Assembly (NCBI GenBank): GCA_013286325.1
Contig: JABDFZ010000005.1
Coordinates: 21,143 to 61,190 of the forward strand
Reading direction: 5' to 3'
Source: Bacteroidota bacterium
GTDB taxonomy: Bacteria > Bacteroidota > Bacteroidia > Sphingobacteriales > Sphingobacteriaceae
Length of the DNA: 40,048 bases
Below the pieces are notes generated by a model that did no database searches, had not been told where the DNA came from, and saw nothing but the letters and a program-made list of their open reading frames with translations. This document shows positions 9,142 through 17,424 of the stretch, piece by piece. The position numbers were made by a program, and so were the translations under genes. Within the stretch, counting starts at the first letter, position 1. The number at the start of each line of letters is the position of its first letter.

Positions 9142-11034
9142 TTATACAACTTCGATAGTTATTATTGCATCGTTTTGTTTAATGCCAAACGGGATAGCTT
9201 CAAGACCGGGTACAAAATTGAATGCCCGTTTTTTAGTTGTAGGTAATAATTCGAGCTTGCAATTAGCATTGATTTTTAACATGGCTGATCCTTTATCTAT
9301 CTCAGCCGAATTGCCGTTGAGCTTTACTTCTTCGGTAGATTTGGAGATAATTGGCAGTATGATTTTTACATCAGAATGCACAGTTTTATCGTACTGAAAT
9401 TGAATGGTTACCTTTTTATCCGAGAATATGTAATCTACACGGCATTTTATTTCACCCGATGACGGGCTTTGCTGATCCCTGTTAACCAGTTTCGACCATG
9501 TTTTTACCCTTATCGTATCACTTGTGTTTTCAACCTCTATTTTTGCCGCCAGATCGCTGATATTCATATACAATGAATTATCAGTTTTTAACTCAATACG
9601 AGGTGTAAGTGGCATTGACAGTAGATCAGTATCCGGCTGCATATTATTAACCTCGATCAATTGATATTCGTTCATGCTTGCAGCTAAGATTGGTCCGGTT
9701 TTTTCATGCCAGAGCATAGTTATAGCGCCGCCAGTGGCATGGCCGTTTTTGTCTTTATATTCCCTGTCGTATCCAGTTATAGTAGCCCGGTATTTTCCTT
9801 TGGCTATCAACCAGGTTTGTATATCGTTAAAAAAGCGTGCTCCATAAGCTGCTTCCCGAGGCAGCGTTATTGTTCGTACCGGTGTTTTTGGCTTGATATG
9901 CTGATGATCGAGTATGGTAGTTAATGCCTTGATGTGGCAAAAAGTATGATGTACACAAGCCGGAACCTGGTGCGAAACATAGTGCGGCCCTCCGTATAGC
10001 AAACCATCTTTTGTACATTGCTGCAAAAGTTGGGTGTTTTTAAGCGCTGCCTTGTAAAACCGGGGATCATGATCGGCTAACAGGGTATAAGCGGCCTGAC
10101 AACCATCACTGGTCCTGCTGCCCCAATAAGTCCATTTAAAGTTACGGGTACCCCAACTGTTATCCCAGCCGCCATCAGGAAGCATAAACTCCAGATGGGT
10201 TTTTAAACTGCGGATAACGGCAGTCAAAACTTCGTCGTCATTAGTTAACTTGCTGTAAAGCACCAGTGAAGGCAGCGACTCCTCTACATTATATCCTAAA
10301 TCGACAGAAAAACAACCTTTAGGGCTGGGTTTATCATAGGGGCCGCCTTCGCCGGATATAAAGCCATCTTTCGGGGTGATAAATGGCAAAGCATTATGCG
10401 CTAATTCCCTGCCTTTGGTTTTAAATTTTGGAATATCGAGCAATGTACCCAGAAGCGATAAAGCATACGAACCAGATATAGGATAATTGATGTTTCCGTA
10501 ATTAATTGAAAAGTTGTTGTAAATAAAATCTCCCGCCTTTCTGAGGCGTTCGATAACCTCGTTTTTAAATTTGGTACCAGCTAATTCGCCATGATTTTTT
10601 AACATTTCAGCAAGGCCGATGGTGGTAAATACAGTTATTCCCTTCCATGCACCTTTAACAGGTTCGTTCAACCATGAGCCATCGGGTTGGCTTACCCTGT
10701 TCTCCATCCAGTGGTATAATAGCATTGCTGAGTCGATATACCTTGAATCTTTTGTTTGTTCGGCAAGACGAAAGAAGGGGTAAATTGCATCGGCGCACCT
10801 GCCGTGTACTATTTTATCAGCCGGGCAAAAGATACCTCCATAATTATTAACGTCCGCTTTATCTGTAACCTGCAAAGCAATAAGTGCTTTGGCCCATTGC
10901 CGTGTCAGTTGCTCGCTTAAGGAATACAAATCATCCTGGTCATCCGCCAGATCAAATGCCAAACTACCAGCAAATGGAATGGCACTAAGCCCTATCGCAC
11001 TTGTTTTAATAAAAGTTCTCCTTGATAATGGCAT
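9142..11034 (-). CDS. Tat-exported alpha/alpha-toroid protein, possible polysaccharide lyase or hydrolase
   Basis: A 630-residue protein that I cannot assign to a named family. The N-terminus carries a twin-arginine motif, SRRTFIK at residues 4-10, then a hydrophobic stretch, so export through Tat is likely. The first about 400 residues are helix-rich with spaced Trp/Tyr-Gly patterns (YGGIFCPADK, WTYWGSRTSDGCQAAY) like an alpha/alpha toroid. The last about 200 residues look like a beta-sandwich. That two-part layout is common in polysaccharide lyases and in some glycoside hydrolases. It is the second gene of an operon: its start is 2 bp after the stop of the GH88 gene. GH88 enzymes act on unsaturated uronic acid ends made by lyases, so a lyase role is plausible but inferred. 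It converges with GH20 and no terminator is visible between them. Confidence 0.7.
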   Translation of the reverse strand: MPLSRRTFIKTSAIGLSAIPFAGSLAFDLADDQDDLYSLSEQLTRQWAKALIALQVTDKADVNNYGGIFCPADKIVHGRCADAIYPFFRLAEQTKDSRYIDSAMLLYHWMENRVSQPDGSWLNEPVKGAWKGITVFTTIGLAEMLKNHGELAGTKFKNEVIERLRKAGDFIYNNFSINYGNINYPISGSYALSLLGTLLDIPKFKTKGRELAHNALPFITPKDGFISGEGGPYDKPSPKGCFSVDLGYNVEESLPSLVLYSKLTNDDEVLTAVIRSLKTHLEFMLPDGGWDNSWGTRNFKWTYWGSRTSDGCQAAYTLLADHDPRFYKAALKNTQLLQQCTKDGLLYGGPHYVSHQVPACVHHTFCHIKALTTILDHQHIKPKTPVRTITLPREAAYGARFFNDIQTWLIAKGKYRATITGYDREYKDKNGHATGGAITMLWHEKTGPILAASMNEYQLIEVNNMQPDTDLLSMPLTPRIELKTDNSLYMNISDLAAKIEVENTSDTIRVKTWSKLVNRDQQSPSSGEIKCRVDYIFSDKKVTIQFQYDKTVHSDVKIILPIISKSTEEVKLNGNSAEIDKGSAMLKINANCKLELLPTTKKRAFNFVPGLEAIPFGIKQNDAIITIEVV

Positions 11035-11036
11035 AA

Positions 11037-12245
11037 TTATCTGTTAACTACGGGTAATCCTTTACTTATTTTGTCTTTGCGCAACAAAGCCTCCAGGTAA
11101 TAATAATCAGCATAAATTATGGGTACATCAATTTCACTTTTGGCGGGTTTGTGACCTATGCTGTGCAATAATAAAAAGCCTTTGTCCCTGCCACTTTTGG
11201 CCTGATAATGCTGTGTTAAACTTTTAACTATTTTATCTGCTGTAGCTTTATAGGTTTTGCTGTTTGTGCTGTAACTGCTTAATTCATACAAGGCAGATGC
11301 CGTTATTGAAGCAGCTGATACATCCTTTGGCGCGTTCGGTATCGCTGGGTCATTATAATCCCAAAAAGGAACAAGGTCTTCAGGAAGGTGAGGGTTGCTG
11401 AGGATGAATTTGGCTATCTTTTCTGCCTGTTCCAGGTATATTTTGTTTTTGGTTTCCCGGTAACACATGGTATACCCGTACAGACCCCATGCCTGCCCAC
11501 GCGCCCATGCAGATTCATCGGCGTAGCCCTGTGCGGTTTGCTTGCGTATCACTTTCCCTGTTTCAGGATCATAGTCTACAACATGATATGAACTGTAATC
11601 ATTCCTGAAATGATTTTTTAAAGCCGTATTGGCATGAGCAATGGCAACTTTATAAAAAGTTGAATCGCCGCTTAACCGGGTGGCTTCAAAAAGCAATTCC
11701 AGGTTCATCATGTTATCAATTATAACCGGGAATTTCCATCCATTACGATTATTCCACGATTTTATCGACCCAACTATCGGATTAAACCGGGTTGTTAAGG
11801 TCCTGGCGGCCTCTATAATTACACTTTTATAATGAGGATCATTAGTGAGGCGATAACCGGTGCCAAAACTGCAATAAACCTTAAACCCCACGTCATGCGA
11901 GTCTGCATTATCTTTTTCACGTTCCTCGTCAGCGGTAAATTTCCTGGCTAATGCAAGCCATTTAGCGTCTTTAGTATATTCATATAAAAACCAAAGCTCG
12001 CCGGGAAAAAAGCCGCTGCACCAGTCTTTTGAAGAGATGATCACCAGATTGCCACCGGAGTTAATTGTGCGTGGCATTACCAGATCTGCTTTCGTTGTAC
12101 TGGCTTTGGCCGAATCCACATTCCTGAGCATTAAAGCAGTTTGCTTTTCAGCAAAAGCGAATGCCTGGTGAATATCGATTTGAGCAAAACCCGTCAGCGA
12201 AAAGAAAATTAATAAAATAAAGATGCTGGAGATTTTGTAATTCAT
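11037..12245 (-). CDS. GH88 family unsaturated glucuronyl hydrolase
   Basis: A 402-residue protein with a signal peptide (about 1-21, ending TGFAQ), so probably periplasmic. It matches the GH88 unsaturated glucuronyl hydrolase pattern: SHDVGF with Asp118, IIDNMMNLELL with Asp177, GYADESAWARGQAWGLYGYT, and FWDYNDP. The two Asp residues correspond to the pair used in the vinyl-ether hydration mechanism. The reaction removes the delta-4,5 unsaturated uronic acid from oligosaccharides left by polysaccharide lyases. Length is normal for the family. It is first in a two-gene operon with the Tat-exported toroid protein. Candidate operators lie upstream at 12276-12288, 12355-12367 and 12432-12444. 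GH105 is the main alternative family but the motifs favour GH88. Confidence 0.9.
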   Translation of the reverse strand: MNYKISSIFILLIFFSLTGFAQIDIHQAFAFAEKQTALMLRNVDSAKASTTKADLVMPRTINSGGNLVIISSKDWCSGFFPGELWFLYEYTKDAKWLALARKFTADEEREKDNADSHDVGFKVYCSFGTGYRLTNDPHYKSVIIEAARTLTTRFNPIVGSIKSWNNRNGWKFPVIIDNMMNLELLFEATRLSGDSTFYKVAIAHANTALKNHFRNDYSSYHVVDYDPETGKVIRKQTAQGYADESAWARGQAWGLYGYTMCYRETKNKIYLEQAEKIAKFILSNPHLPEDLVPFWDYNDPAIPNAPKDVSAASITASALYELSSYSTNSKTYKATADKIVKSLTQHYQAKSGRDKGFLLLHSIGHKPAKSEIDVPIIYADYYYLEALLRKDKISKGLPVVNR

Positions 12246-12275
12246 AAGTAAGCAGGGTCGAGATGTTCTATGAAG

Positions 12276-12288
12276 ATCACGTGTTTTA
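12276..12288 (+). promoter_or_regulatory. CACGTG palindromic element upstream of the GH88 gene
   Basis: The 13-mer ATCACGTGTTTTA has its CACGTG core 32 bp upstream of the GH88 start codon. The same element, inverted and with one change, occurs at 14989-15001 at almost the same distance from the alginate-lyase-family gene. That suggests a shared operator or promoter element; the binding protein is not known. Confidence 0.45.
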
Positions 12289-12354
12289 ACTGGTTATAAA
12301 TTCAATATTACAAGTATTCAATTGCATAAAGCACGGTGTATCAATTAAAATTTG

Positions 12355-12367
12355 CGAAAACGTTTTA
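12355..12367 (+). promoter_or_regulatory. Candidate LacI-family operator 1
   Basis: CGAAAACGTTTTA contains a perfect 10-bp palindrome, AAAACGTTTT, centred on CpG. LacI-family proteins insert a hinge-helix leucine at a central CpG. It recurs inverted, 12 of 13 bases identical, at 12432-12444, with centres 76 bp apart. Confidence 0.5.
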
Positions 12368-12431
12368 GTAATTAAATCTCTTGCCTGTAAAATGGATGTG
12401 AAATATAATTACCTGGTAATGAATGCCTTTT

Positions 12432-12444
12432 TACAACGTTTTCG
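12432..12444 (-). promoter_or_regulatory. Candidate LacI-family operator 2
   Basis: Read on the minus strand this is CGAAAACGTTGTA, matching operator 1 at 12 of 13 bases in opposite orientation. Two such sites between a LacI gene and a divergent sugar operon fit looping or dual control. That is inference. Confidence 0.5.
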
Positions 12445-12778
12445 TAGAAAAATACCTGTATTCTCTTTTTAATTATTAGTGATAGTTGTAAAATTGTTTA
12501 ATACCCCTCTATAGATCCAAAAGACCCGATAAGATTATTATTAGAGCATTTTTTAAAAGATTATGGTCTGCTCAAAATCACTTTATGAGATTGATGATTT
12601 TGCGTACTAAGTAAGCTGCATCAGCGGGAGCCATATTCTTTTTCTTTCTAATACTTCCAGAACTCCTTCTGAAAATATATGTATCAGGAATGATGTAGCC
12701 CCTGTCGCAAAAAAATGTGTATTTTTATTTTCTCAAAAATTTCTTGAGTAAGTATAAATTAAAGATAAGTGAGTACCT

Positions 12779-13813
12779 ATGAATTTTAATGCTATTACTA
12801 TTAGCGACATTGCCAGAGCATTAAATCTTTCTGCTTCAACTGTTTCAAAAGCTCTTAACGATAGTTACGAGATAAGCGAAAAAACAAAGAAACTGGTTTT
12901 AGAATATGCCAGGGATAATAATTATCGGCCTAATCCAATAGCCCAAAGCTTAAAGAAGGGCAGGAGCAAATCGATAGGTATTGTTGTTTCTACGATTGAT
13001 AACCAATTTTTTTCGCAGGTAATAAACGGTATCGAATCTGTTGCTTACAGCGAAGGATATAACGTTATTATTACTCAAACTCATGAGTCTTTCGAACTGG
13101 AAGTGATGAATGTAAATCATCTTACCTATCGTTCTATAGACGGACTTTTGATATCGCTTTCTACAGAAACACAGAACGTAGAACATTTGCAAAAACTGCA
13201 TAACCAAGGCCTTCCTATTGTTTTTTTCGACAGGGTGAGCGATGCCATAGATACGCATAAAGTAACAGCTGATAATTTTAAAGGAGCTTATGATGCAACA
13301 TGGCACTTGTTAAATTCGGGGTACAAAAACATTGCCCATATTACCAGCCCTGCCCACACCTCAATTACGAGGGAGCGTTTTGCAGGGTATAAAAAGGCAT
13401 TACAGGATAAGGGTATAGCAATAAATGAGAATTTTATTAAATACTGCAAACATGGCGGCAAAGATGTGGCTGAAACTGAGGCTGCACTTAACGAACTATT
13501 GACCCTTAAAGAAAAGCCCGATGCCATCTTTACTGCTTCTGACAGGATAACAACAACGGTGCTTTCTATTTTGCGTAAATTAAAAGTAAACATTCCTAAT
13601 GAGGTAGCTTTAATTGGCTTTACTAATACTGCTTTAGCCGATGTATTAAATCCGCCGTTAAGTGCAGTTTATCAGCCAGCGTTTGAAATGGGCATAAAAG
13701 CAACCCAAATGTTGCTCAGCATAATTAAAAGTAAACGCCCGGTTACCGAGTTTGAAAATGTTGTGCTGCCTACAGAGCTGTTTATAAGAGAATCAACCCT
13801 CCGGACTATTTAA
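12779..13813 (+). CDS. LacI family transcriptional regulator
   Basis: A 344-residue regulator. The N-terminal helix-turn-helix reads TISDIARALNLSASTVSKAL (residues 7-26). A hinge region with NPIAQSLKKGRS follows, then the periplasmic-binding-protein-like sensor domain starting IGIVVSTIDNQFF. Proteins of this family bind sugars or oligosaccharides and release from CG-centred palindromes. The start at 12779 puts the HTH at the usual distance from the N-terminus. It is divergent from the GH88 operon, with candidate operators between, and its 3' end overlaps the convergent alginate-lyase-family gene by 8 bp. Likely role: local control of the glycan genes on both sides. The inducer is unknown; an unsaturated uronate-containing oligosaccharide is a guess from context. 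Confidence 0.92.
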   Translation: MNFNAITISDIARALNLSASTVSKALNDSYEISEKTKKLVLEYARDNNYRPNPIAQSLKKGRSKSIGIVVSTIDNQFFSQVINGIESVAYSEGYNVIITQTHESFELEVMNVNHLTYRSIDGLLISLSTETQNVEHLQKLHNQGLPIVFFDRVSDAIDTHKVTADNFKGAYDATWHLLNSGYKNIAHITSPAHTSITRERFAGYKKALQDKGIAINENFIKYCKHGGKDVAETEAALNELLTLKEKPDAIFTASDRITTTVLSILRKLKVNIPNEVALIGFTNTALADVLNPPLSAVYQPAFEMGIKATQMLLSIIKSKRPVTEFENVVLPTELFIRESTLRTI

Positions 13814-14960
13814 CCTTATAATGCGTATATGTGGTAAAGCCCAAAAATGTCCTGTCGTTTGGCACGCCAATGGGGGCTGCAAGTTCTCTTAAAGATTTCA
13901 TGTTAGTTGTTTTATAATATTTATAAGCTACCTCAACACCCGGGAAAACAGGGCTGGTGGTTGAACAATAGTTACAGCCTGTACCCTGATCATACGCGCT
14001 TCTCATAAAATCGTATCCTGCGCTGATGCGGTTTGATAAAGCTGAATAAAGAGAGTTATCGCCTTGTATATGGGCAATTTCAGCAGCATATGTTAAGCCG
14101 GTTAGCGAATATTGATAATGCACACAGTCATGACGTTTGCAAAGCTCATACATGGTGCCATCGGCAAGTATAACCTTTGGGAAAACATCGTTAATAATGT
14201 CGACCCCACTTTTATATATCCCTGCATCATCCAAAAAAACGCCAATAGCCATTTTTGCGTATCCAGCCGAAACATTCCAGTTGTTATTATACCCTAAGCC
14301 TTGTACATAGCTGATGTAATTGTCATTTACATTGTTCAGGTAACTTTTAAACTGATTAATATCAGCATCAGCCCAACCTGCTGACACCCCTTTAACCTTG
14401 TAATACCTTATTATTTCGGCAGCAGCAACAAAACTTGGAGTAGTCCACGATGCTTCAAGCCCTGGTTGATGGGCATTTTGTTTGCTATCCATAAGGTCGT
14501 AGTTTTTAAAATGATACGCCCATCCGTTCAAAATGCCTATTGCTTGTTTTGCGTAGGTAATGTCCCCGGTTCTGGCCCAGCATAAAGCAATTGCATAAAC
14601 TAATTCAGCATCGGCCCTGATCTGGTTTTTAGATGGGGTGGTAGCGCCATTCGAGCCAACAACTACTGTAACAGGAAATGAAACGGGGTAGGTACGGTCT
14701 TTAATAAAATCAAGAACTTTTTGATAGGATGCCAGGCGGCTGGTATCGCCTTTATTAGCTTCTGATGCGATGAGGTTAAGGCTTGCTTTTGTATTTATAA
14801 CACCGGGGTGTACAAATGTTGTGGCAGTTATAGTATTCAAATGGCTTTCCATAGTAGTTCCTTTGTAAATTCCGCTTTTTTGATGATTTCCGAAAAAAAA
14901 TATAACTGGGATAATGAGACATAGATACGATAACCTGTAGGAAAGACTTTGATACTTCAT
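13806..14960 (-). CDS. Alginate lyase family protein (PF05426-like), exported
   Basis: A 384-residue protein with an N-terminal hydrophobic segment (about 10-25) acting as signal peptide or anchor. The body matches the alginate-lyase superfamily fold: FVHPGVINTKASLNLI near the start, a helix-rich middle, a GYNNNWNVSAGYAKMAIG segment, and DGTMYELCKRHDCVHYQYSL near residue 280. The latter two resemble the Asn/His and Arg...His-Tyr catalytic regions of PL5-type lyases. The PL5 NNH motif appears here as NNN, so the usual His may be replaced or the substrate may differ. Such enzymes cleave uronic-acid polymers by beta-elimination, giving products suited to the GH88 enzyme nearby. Convergent with the LacI gene, overlapping it by 8 bp. 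An internal Met at residue 36 is an alternative start but would drop the signal. Confidence 0.8.
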   Translation of the reverse strand: MKYQSLSYRLSYLCLIIPVIFFFGNHQKSGIYKGTTMESHLNTITATTFVHPGVINTKASLNLIASEANKGDTSRLASYQKVLDFIKDRTYPVSFPVTVVVGSNGATTPSKNQIRADAELVYAIALCWARTGDITYAKQAIGILNGWAYHFKNYDLMDSKQNAHQPGLEASWTTPSFVAAAEIIRYYKVKGVSAGWADADINQFKSYLNNVNDNYISYVQGLGYNNNWNVSAGYAKMAIGVFLDDAGIYKSGVDIINDVFPKVILADGTMYELCKRHDCVHYQYSLTGLTYAAEIAHIQGDNSLYSALSNRISAGYDFMRSAYDQGTGCNYCSTTSPVFPGVEVAYKYYKTTNMKSLRELAAPIGVPNDRTFLGFTTYTHYKVK

Positions 14961-15317
14961 ATTTAAAATTTGATTTTAGGCACCCCTGTAAAGCACGTGA
15001 TTATATAATTTAAAAAGATAGATGGAATTCAAAGTTCAGTTAACCGTGCGAATAAAACAAGGACTGTATACGAATACGATGTAGTACTAATTTAGTGTTT
15101 GTAGTAAACATTCGAAGTATTTGTAAGCAATGATGTTATCACGACTGATTTATTTTTCACGTTTTTTAATTGTGTTCAAGATATCGCTGCGATAAGTTCA
15201 CTTTGCTTTTCATTCGTATATTTTTAAACACCCTTCGTATATCAGTTCCCTCTAAGGCGGATGAGCGGGGTTAATTTAGCTCTATAAATTATCAGCTAAT
15301 ATTAACACTGCCATGTT
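14961..15317. other. Intergenic region between divergent lyase and collagen-like genes
   Basis: A 357-bp AT-rich divergent gap. Apart from the CACGTG element near its left edge I find no gene, terminator or clear repeat. TAATTTAG at 15272-15279 is a partial -7 box for the collagen-like gene but lacks a well-placed TTG upstream. Confidence 0.6.
14989..15001 (-). promoter_or_regulatory. CACGTG palindromic element upstream of the alginate-lyase-family gene
   Basis: Read on the minus strand it is ATCACGTGCTTTA, one base different from the element at 12276-12288. The CACGTG core is 33 bp upstream of the start codon. The near-equal position in front of two glycan genes suggests co-regulation. Confidence 0.45.
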
Positions 15318-17366
15318 ATGATAAACAGATACAAGATCATATTGCTTTCAATAACATTTGTTTGCTTTATTTCCGCCTGTACAAAAGAAGGCCTGCAAGG
15401 GCCTGAAGGTCAGCCCGGAACAACAGGCCCACAAGGGGCACAGGGAGTTGCCGGGCCAGTAGGGCCATCCGGGAAAGACGGTTCAGTTATTTACAGCGGT
15501 ACTGGTGTACCTCCTGCAACAACAGGAAGTGTGGGTGATTATTACCTTGATCGTTCTACTGGTAGCCTCTACGGCCCTAAAACTTCAACAGGTTGGGGTA
15601 CGGCACTGTCACTTACTGGCCAGCAAGGGCAGACAGGTGCAACCGGCGCTACTGGCGCAACCGGTCCACAAGGACCAACAGGCGCTACCGGCTCACAAGG
15701 AGCTACTGGTGCCACAGGGCCACAAGGGCCAACTGGACCTAAGGGTTCAACCGGTGCAACAGGTGCTACCGGAGCCACTGGGGCGACAGGCGCAACAGGC
15801 CCCCAAGGAGCAACCGGTCCAACCGGAGCTACAGGACCACAGGGGCCAGCGGGTTCTCAAGGTGCTACCGGAGCAAACGGTGCACAAGGGGCTGCCGGAG
15901 CAGCGGGCAGTCAGATATACAGTTCAACAGGCGCACCTAATGCAGCCTTTGGTAATATTGGTGATTATTATCTCGACAAAACAAGCTTACAATTATACGG
16001 ACCGAAATCAGCCTCGGGATGGGGAGTGCCAGTGTTACTGCGCGGTGCACAAGGCCCTCAGGGTCCTGTTGGGCCAGCAGGAGCTGATGGAAGTATTATT
16101 TATAGTGGATTAGGTGCACCCGATCCAACCCTTGGAACAAATGGTGATTATTACTTTAACAAGAGCGCAGGTACGCTTTATGGCCCTAAAACATCCTCAG
16201 GCTGGGGTACATCAACTTCATTAGTCGGTCCGACAGGTGCAACGGGTGCTACAGGTGCAACTGGTCTGCAAGGATCTACCGGGGCAACAGGATCTACTGG
16301 TGCCAATGGAACTAATGGCACAAACGGCAGTAAAATAATTAGCGGTACAACTGCACCAACAACAGCATTGGGTACTAATGGTGATTATTATTTGAATAAA
16401 GCCACCTATGATTTTTACGGTCCAAAAACCGCATCGGGCTGGGGAATACCTATTACACTAATGGGAGCACAGGGAACAGCCGGGCCAACTGGGCCGGCTG
16501 GTGCTGATGGTAGCGTTATTTATAGCGGTGCCGGTGCTCCGGTTGCTACTATAGGTAACATTGGCGATTACTACTTTGCCACAACAGCTGTTTTGTTCTA
16601 TGGCCCTAAAACATCTTCAGGCTGGGGTACCGGAACTTCATTAAAAGGCACCAACGGAACAAATGGAACCAATGGCAGCAACGGCGCAAATGGGGCAAAC
16701 GGAAGTAATGGCACCAACGGGTCATCCGTACTAAGCGGTACAGGTGTTCCGGCAAGTACGGTTGGCAATAATGGGGATTTCTATATAGATCTTTCGACTT
16801 ATAAAATTTACGGACCAAAAGCCAGCGGTGCATGGGGCGCCGGGACATCATTAAAAGGGCCTGCGGGAGCAAATGGCAATGCCAATGTGCTTGCTTTTGA
16901 AACTGCCGACGGGAGTACCTTCTCATGGAACTTTGGGGCTTTTGATAATTCAGGTGGCGACAACCTTGATTACCTTGAAATGAACCGTAATGGGCTAAAT
17001 GATACTACAACTTTTTTCAATATCCCCGCATCAGCAGTTGCAGCAGCTAAAACCGGTACAATAGCAGTTTTTTTACGCGATACAGGAACAACTACATGGC
17101 AGCCAGTACCTTTTAGTACCGGCAACGGCGCTAATGTGCTGAACTATAACTTTAAATTAACAACAACTGCCACTACCGCCTATGTACGGATTTCCCTCAC
17201 TTATAATCAAAATATTAGTTTCATAGCTACTGATAAAGTGAGGATAGTAATTATCCCTGTGAGTAGTACAGGTGTGCTGGCTGTGGCTCCGCGCGGGCCT
17301 GCAGCTATGCAGCAAACCATGCGGAAACTCAACTTAAAAGACACCGATTTTAAAAAGCTGAAATAA
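15318..17366 (+). CDS. Collagen-like repeat lipoprotein
   Basis: A 682-residue lipoprotein. The signal peptide ends in a lipobox-like FISAC, with the lipidated Cys at residue 21. Collagen-type Gly-X-Y tracts ([10 protein letters not shown] and similar; later Asn-rich GTNGTNGSN) alternate with six copies of a roughly 47-residue module. The module pattern is GSxIYSGxGAP...GDYYxD...YGPKxxxGWG, starting near residues 55, 197, 258, 337, 398 and 468. A beta-rich C-terminal domain (about 515-682) lacks Gly-X-Y. Bacterial collagen-like proteins form triple helices and often serve as stalks or adhesins. The protein is probably anchored to the outer membrane and may extend outward as a trimer. It is the first gene of a run of four envelope genes. 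A 202-codon overlapping frame is a by-product of the repeat and not a gene. Confidence 0.88.
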   Translation: MINRYKIILLSITFVCFISACTKEGLQGPEGQPGTTGPQGAQGVAGPVGPSGKDGSVIYSGTGVPPATTGSVGDYYLDRSTGSLYGPKTSTGWGTALSLTGQQGQTGATGATGATGPQGPTGATGSQGATGATGPQGPTGPKGSTGATGATGATGATGATGPQGATGPTGATGPQGPAGSQGATGANGAQGAAGAAGSQIYSSTGAPNAAFGNIGDYYLDKTSLQLYGPKSASGWGVPVLLRGAQGPQGPVGPAGADGSIIYSGLGAPDPTLGTNGDYYFNKSAGTLYGPKTSSGWGTSTSLVGPTGATGATGATGLQGSTGATGSTGANGTNGTNGSKIISGTTAPTTALGTNGDYYLNKATYDFYGPKTASGWGIPITLMGAQGTAGPTGPAGADGSVIYSGAGAPVATIGNIGDYYFATTAVLFYGPKTSSGWGTGTSLKGTNGTNGTNGSNGANGANGSNGTNGSSVLSGTGVPASTVGNNGDFYIDLSTYKIYGPKASGAWGAGTSLKGPAGANGNANVLAFETADGSTFSWNFGAFDNSGGDNLDYLEMNRNGLNDTTTFFNIPASAVAAAKTGTIAVFLRDTGTTTWQPVPFSTGNGANVLNYNFKLTTTATTAYVRISLTYNQNISFIATDKVRIVIIPVSSTGVLAVAPRGPAAMQQTMRKLNLKDTDFKKLK

Positions 17367-17368
17367 GG

Positions 17369-17390
17369 GTGCGCCGCTTAGCGGCGGCAC
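17369..17390 (+). other. Stable hairpin between operon genes
   Basis: GTGCG-CCGC pairs with GCGG-C-GCAC around a TTA loop with one bulged G. It starts 2 bp after the collagen-gene stop. No T-run follows, so it is more likely an mRNA-stabilising or attenuating element than a full terminator. Confidence 0.45.
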
Positions 17391-17424
17391 ATCCTTATAA
17401 TCTTACCTCACCTGGCCAAAAAAC

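Larger units (their letters stand above)
12246..12778 (+). other. Divergent intergenic region between the GH88 operon and the LacI gene
   Basis: A 533-bp AT-rich gap with no complete gene. It holds three CG-centred palindromic elements near its left side (listed separately). On the minus strand at about 12724-12578 there is a 48-codon open frame with protein-like composition but no proper start, possibly a decayed gene end. I see no convincing terminator. Confidence 0.7.

Noticed and set aside
15600-15900. Short regular repeats that could look like a CRISPR array
   Set aside because: Period and sequence follow Gly-X-Y codons inside an intact reading frame; there are no constant repeats with unique spacers.
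15505-16113. 202-codon open frame overlapping the collagen-like gene on the same strand
   Set aside because: It is the +1 shadow of a Gly-X-Y repeat, where the low-complexity codons keep other frames open; it has no independent signal or domain.
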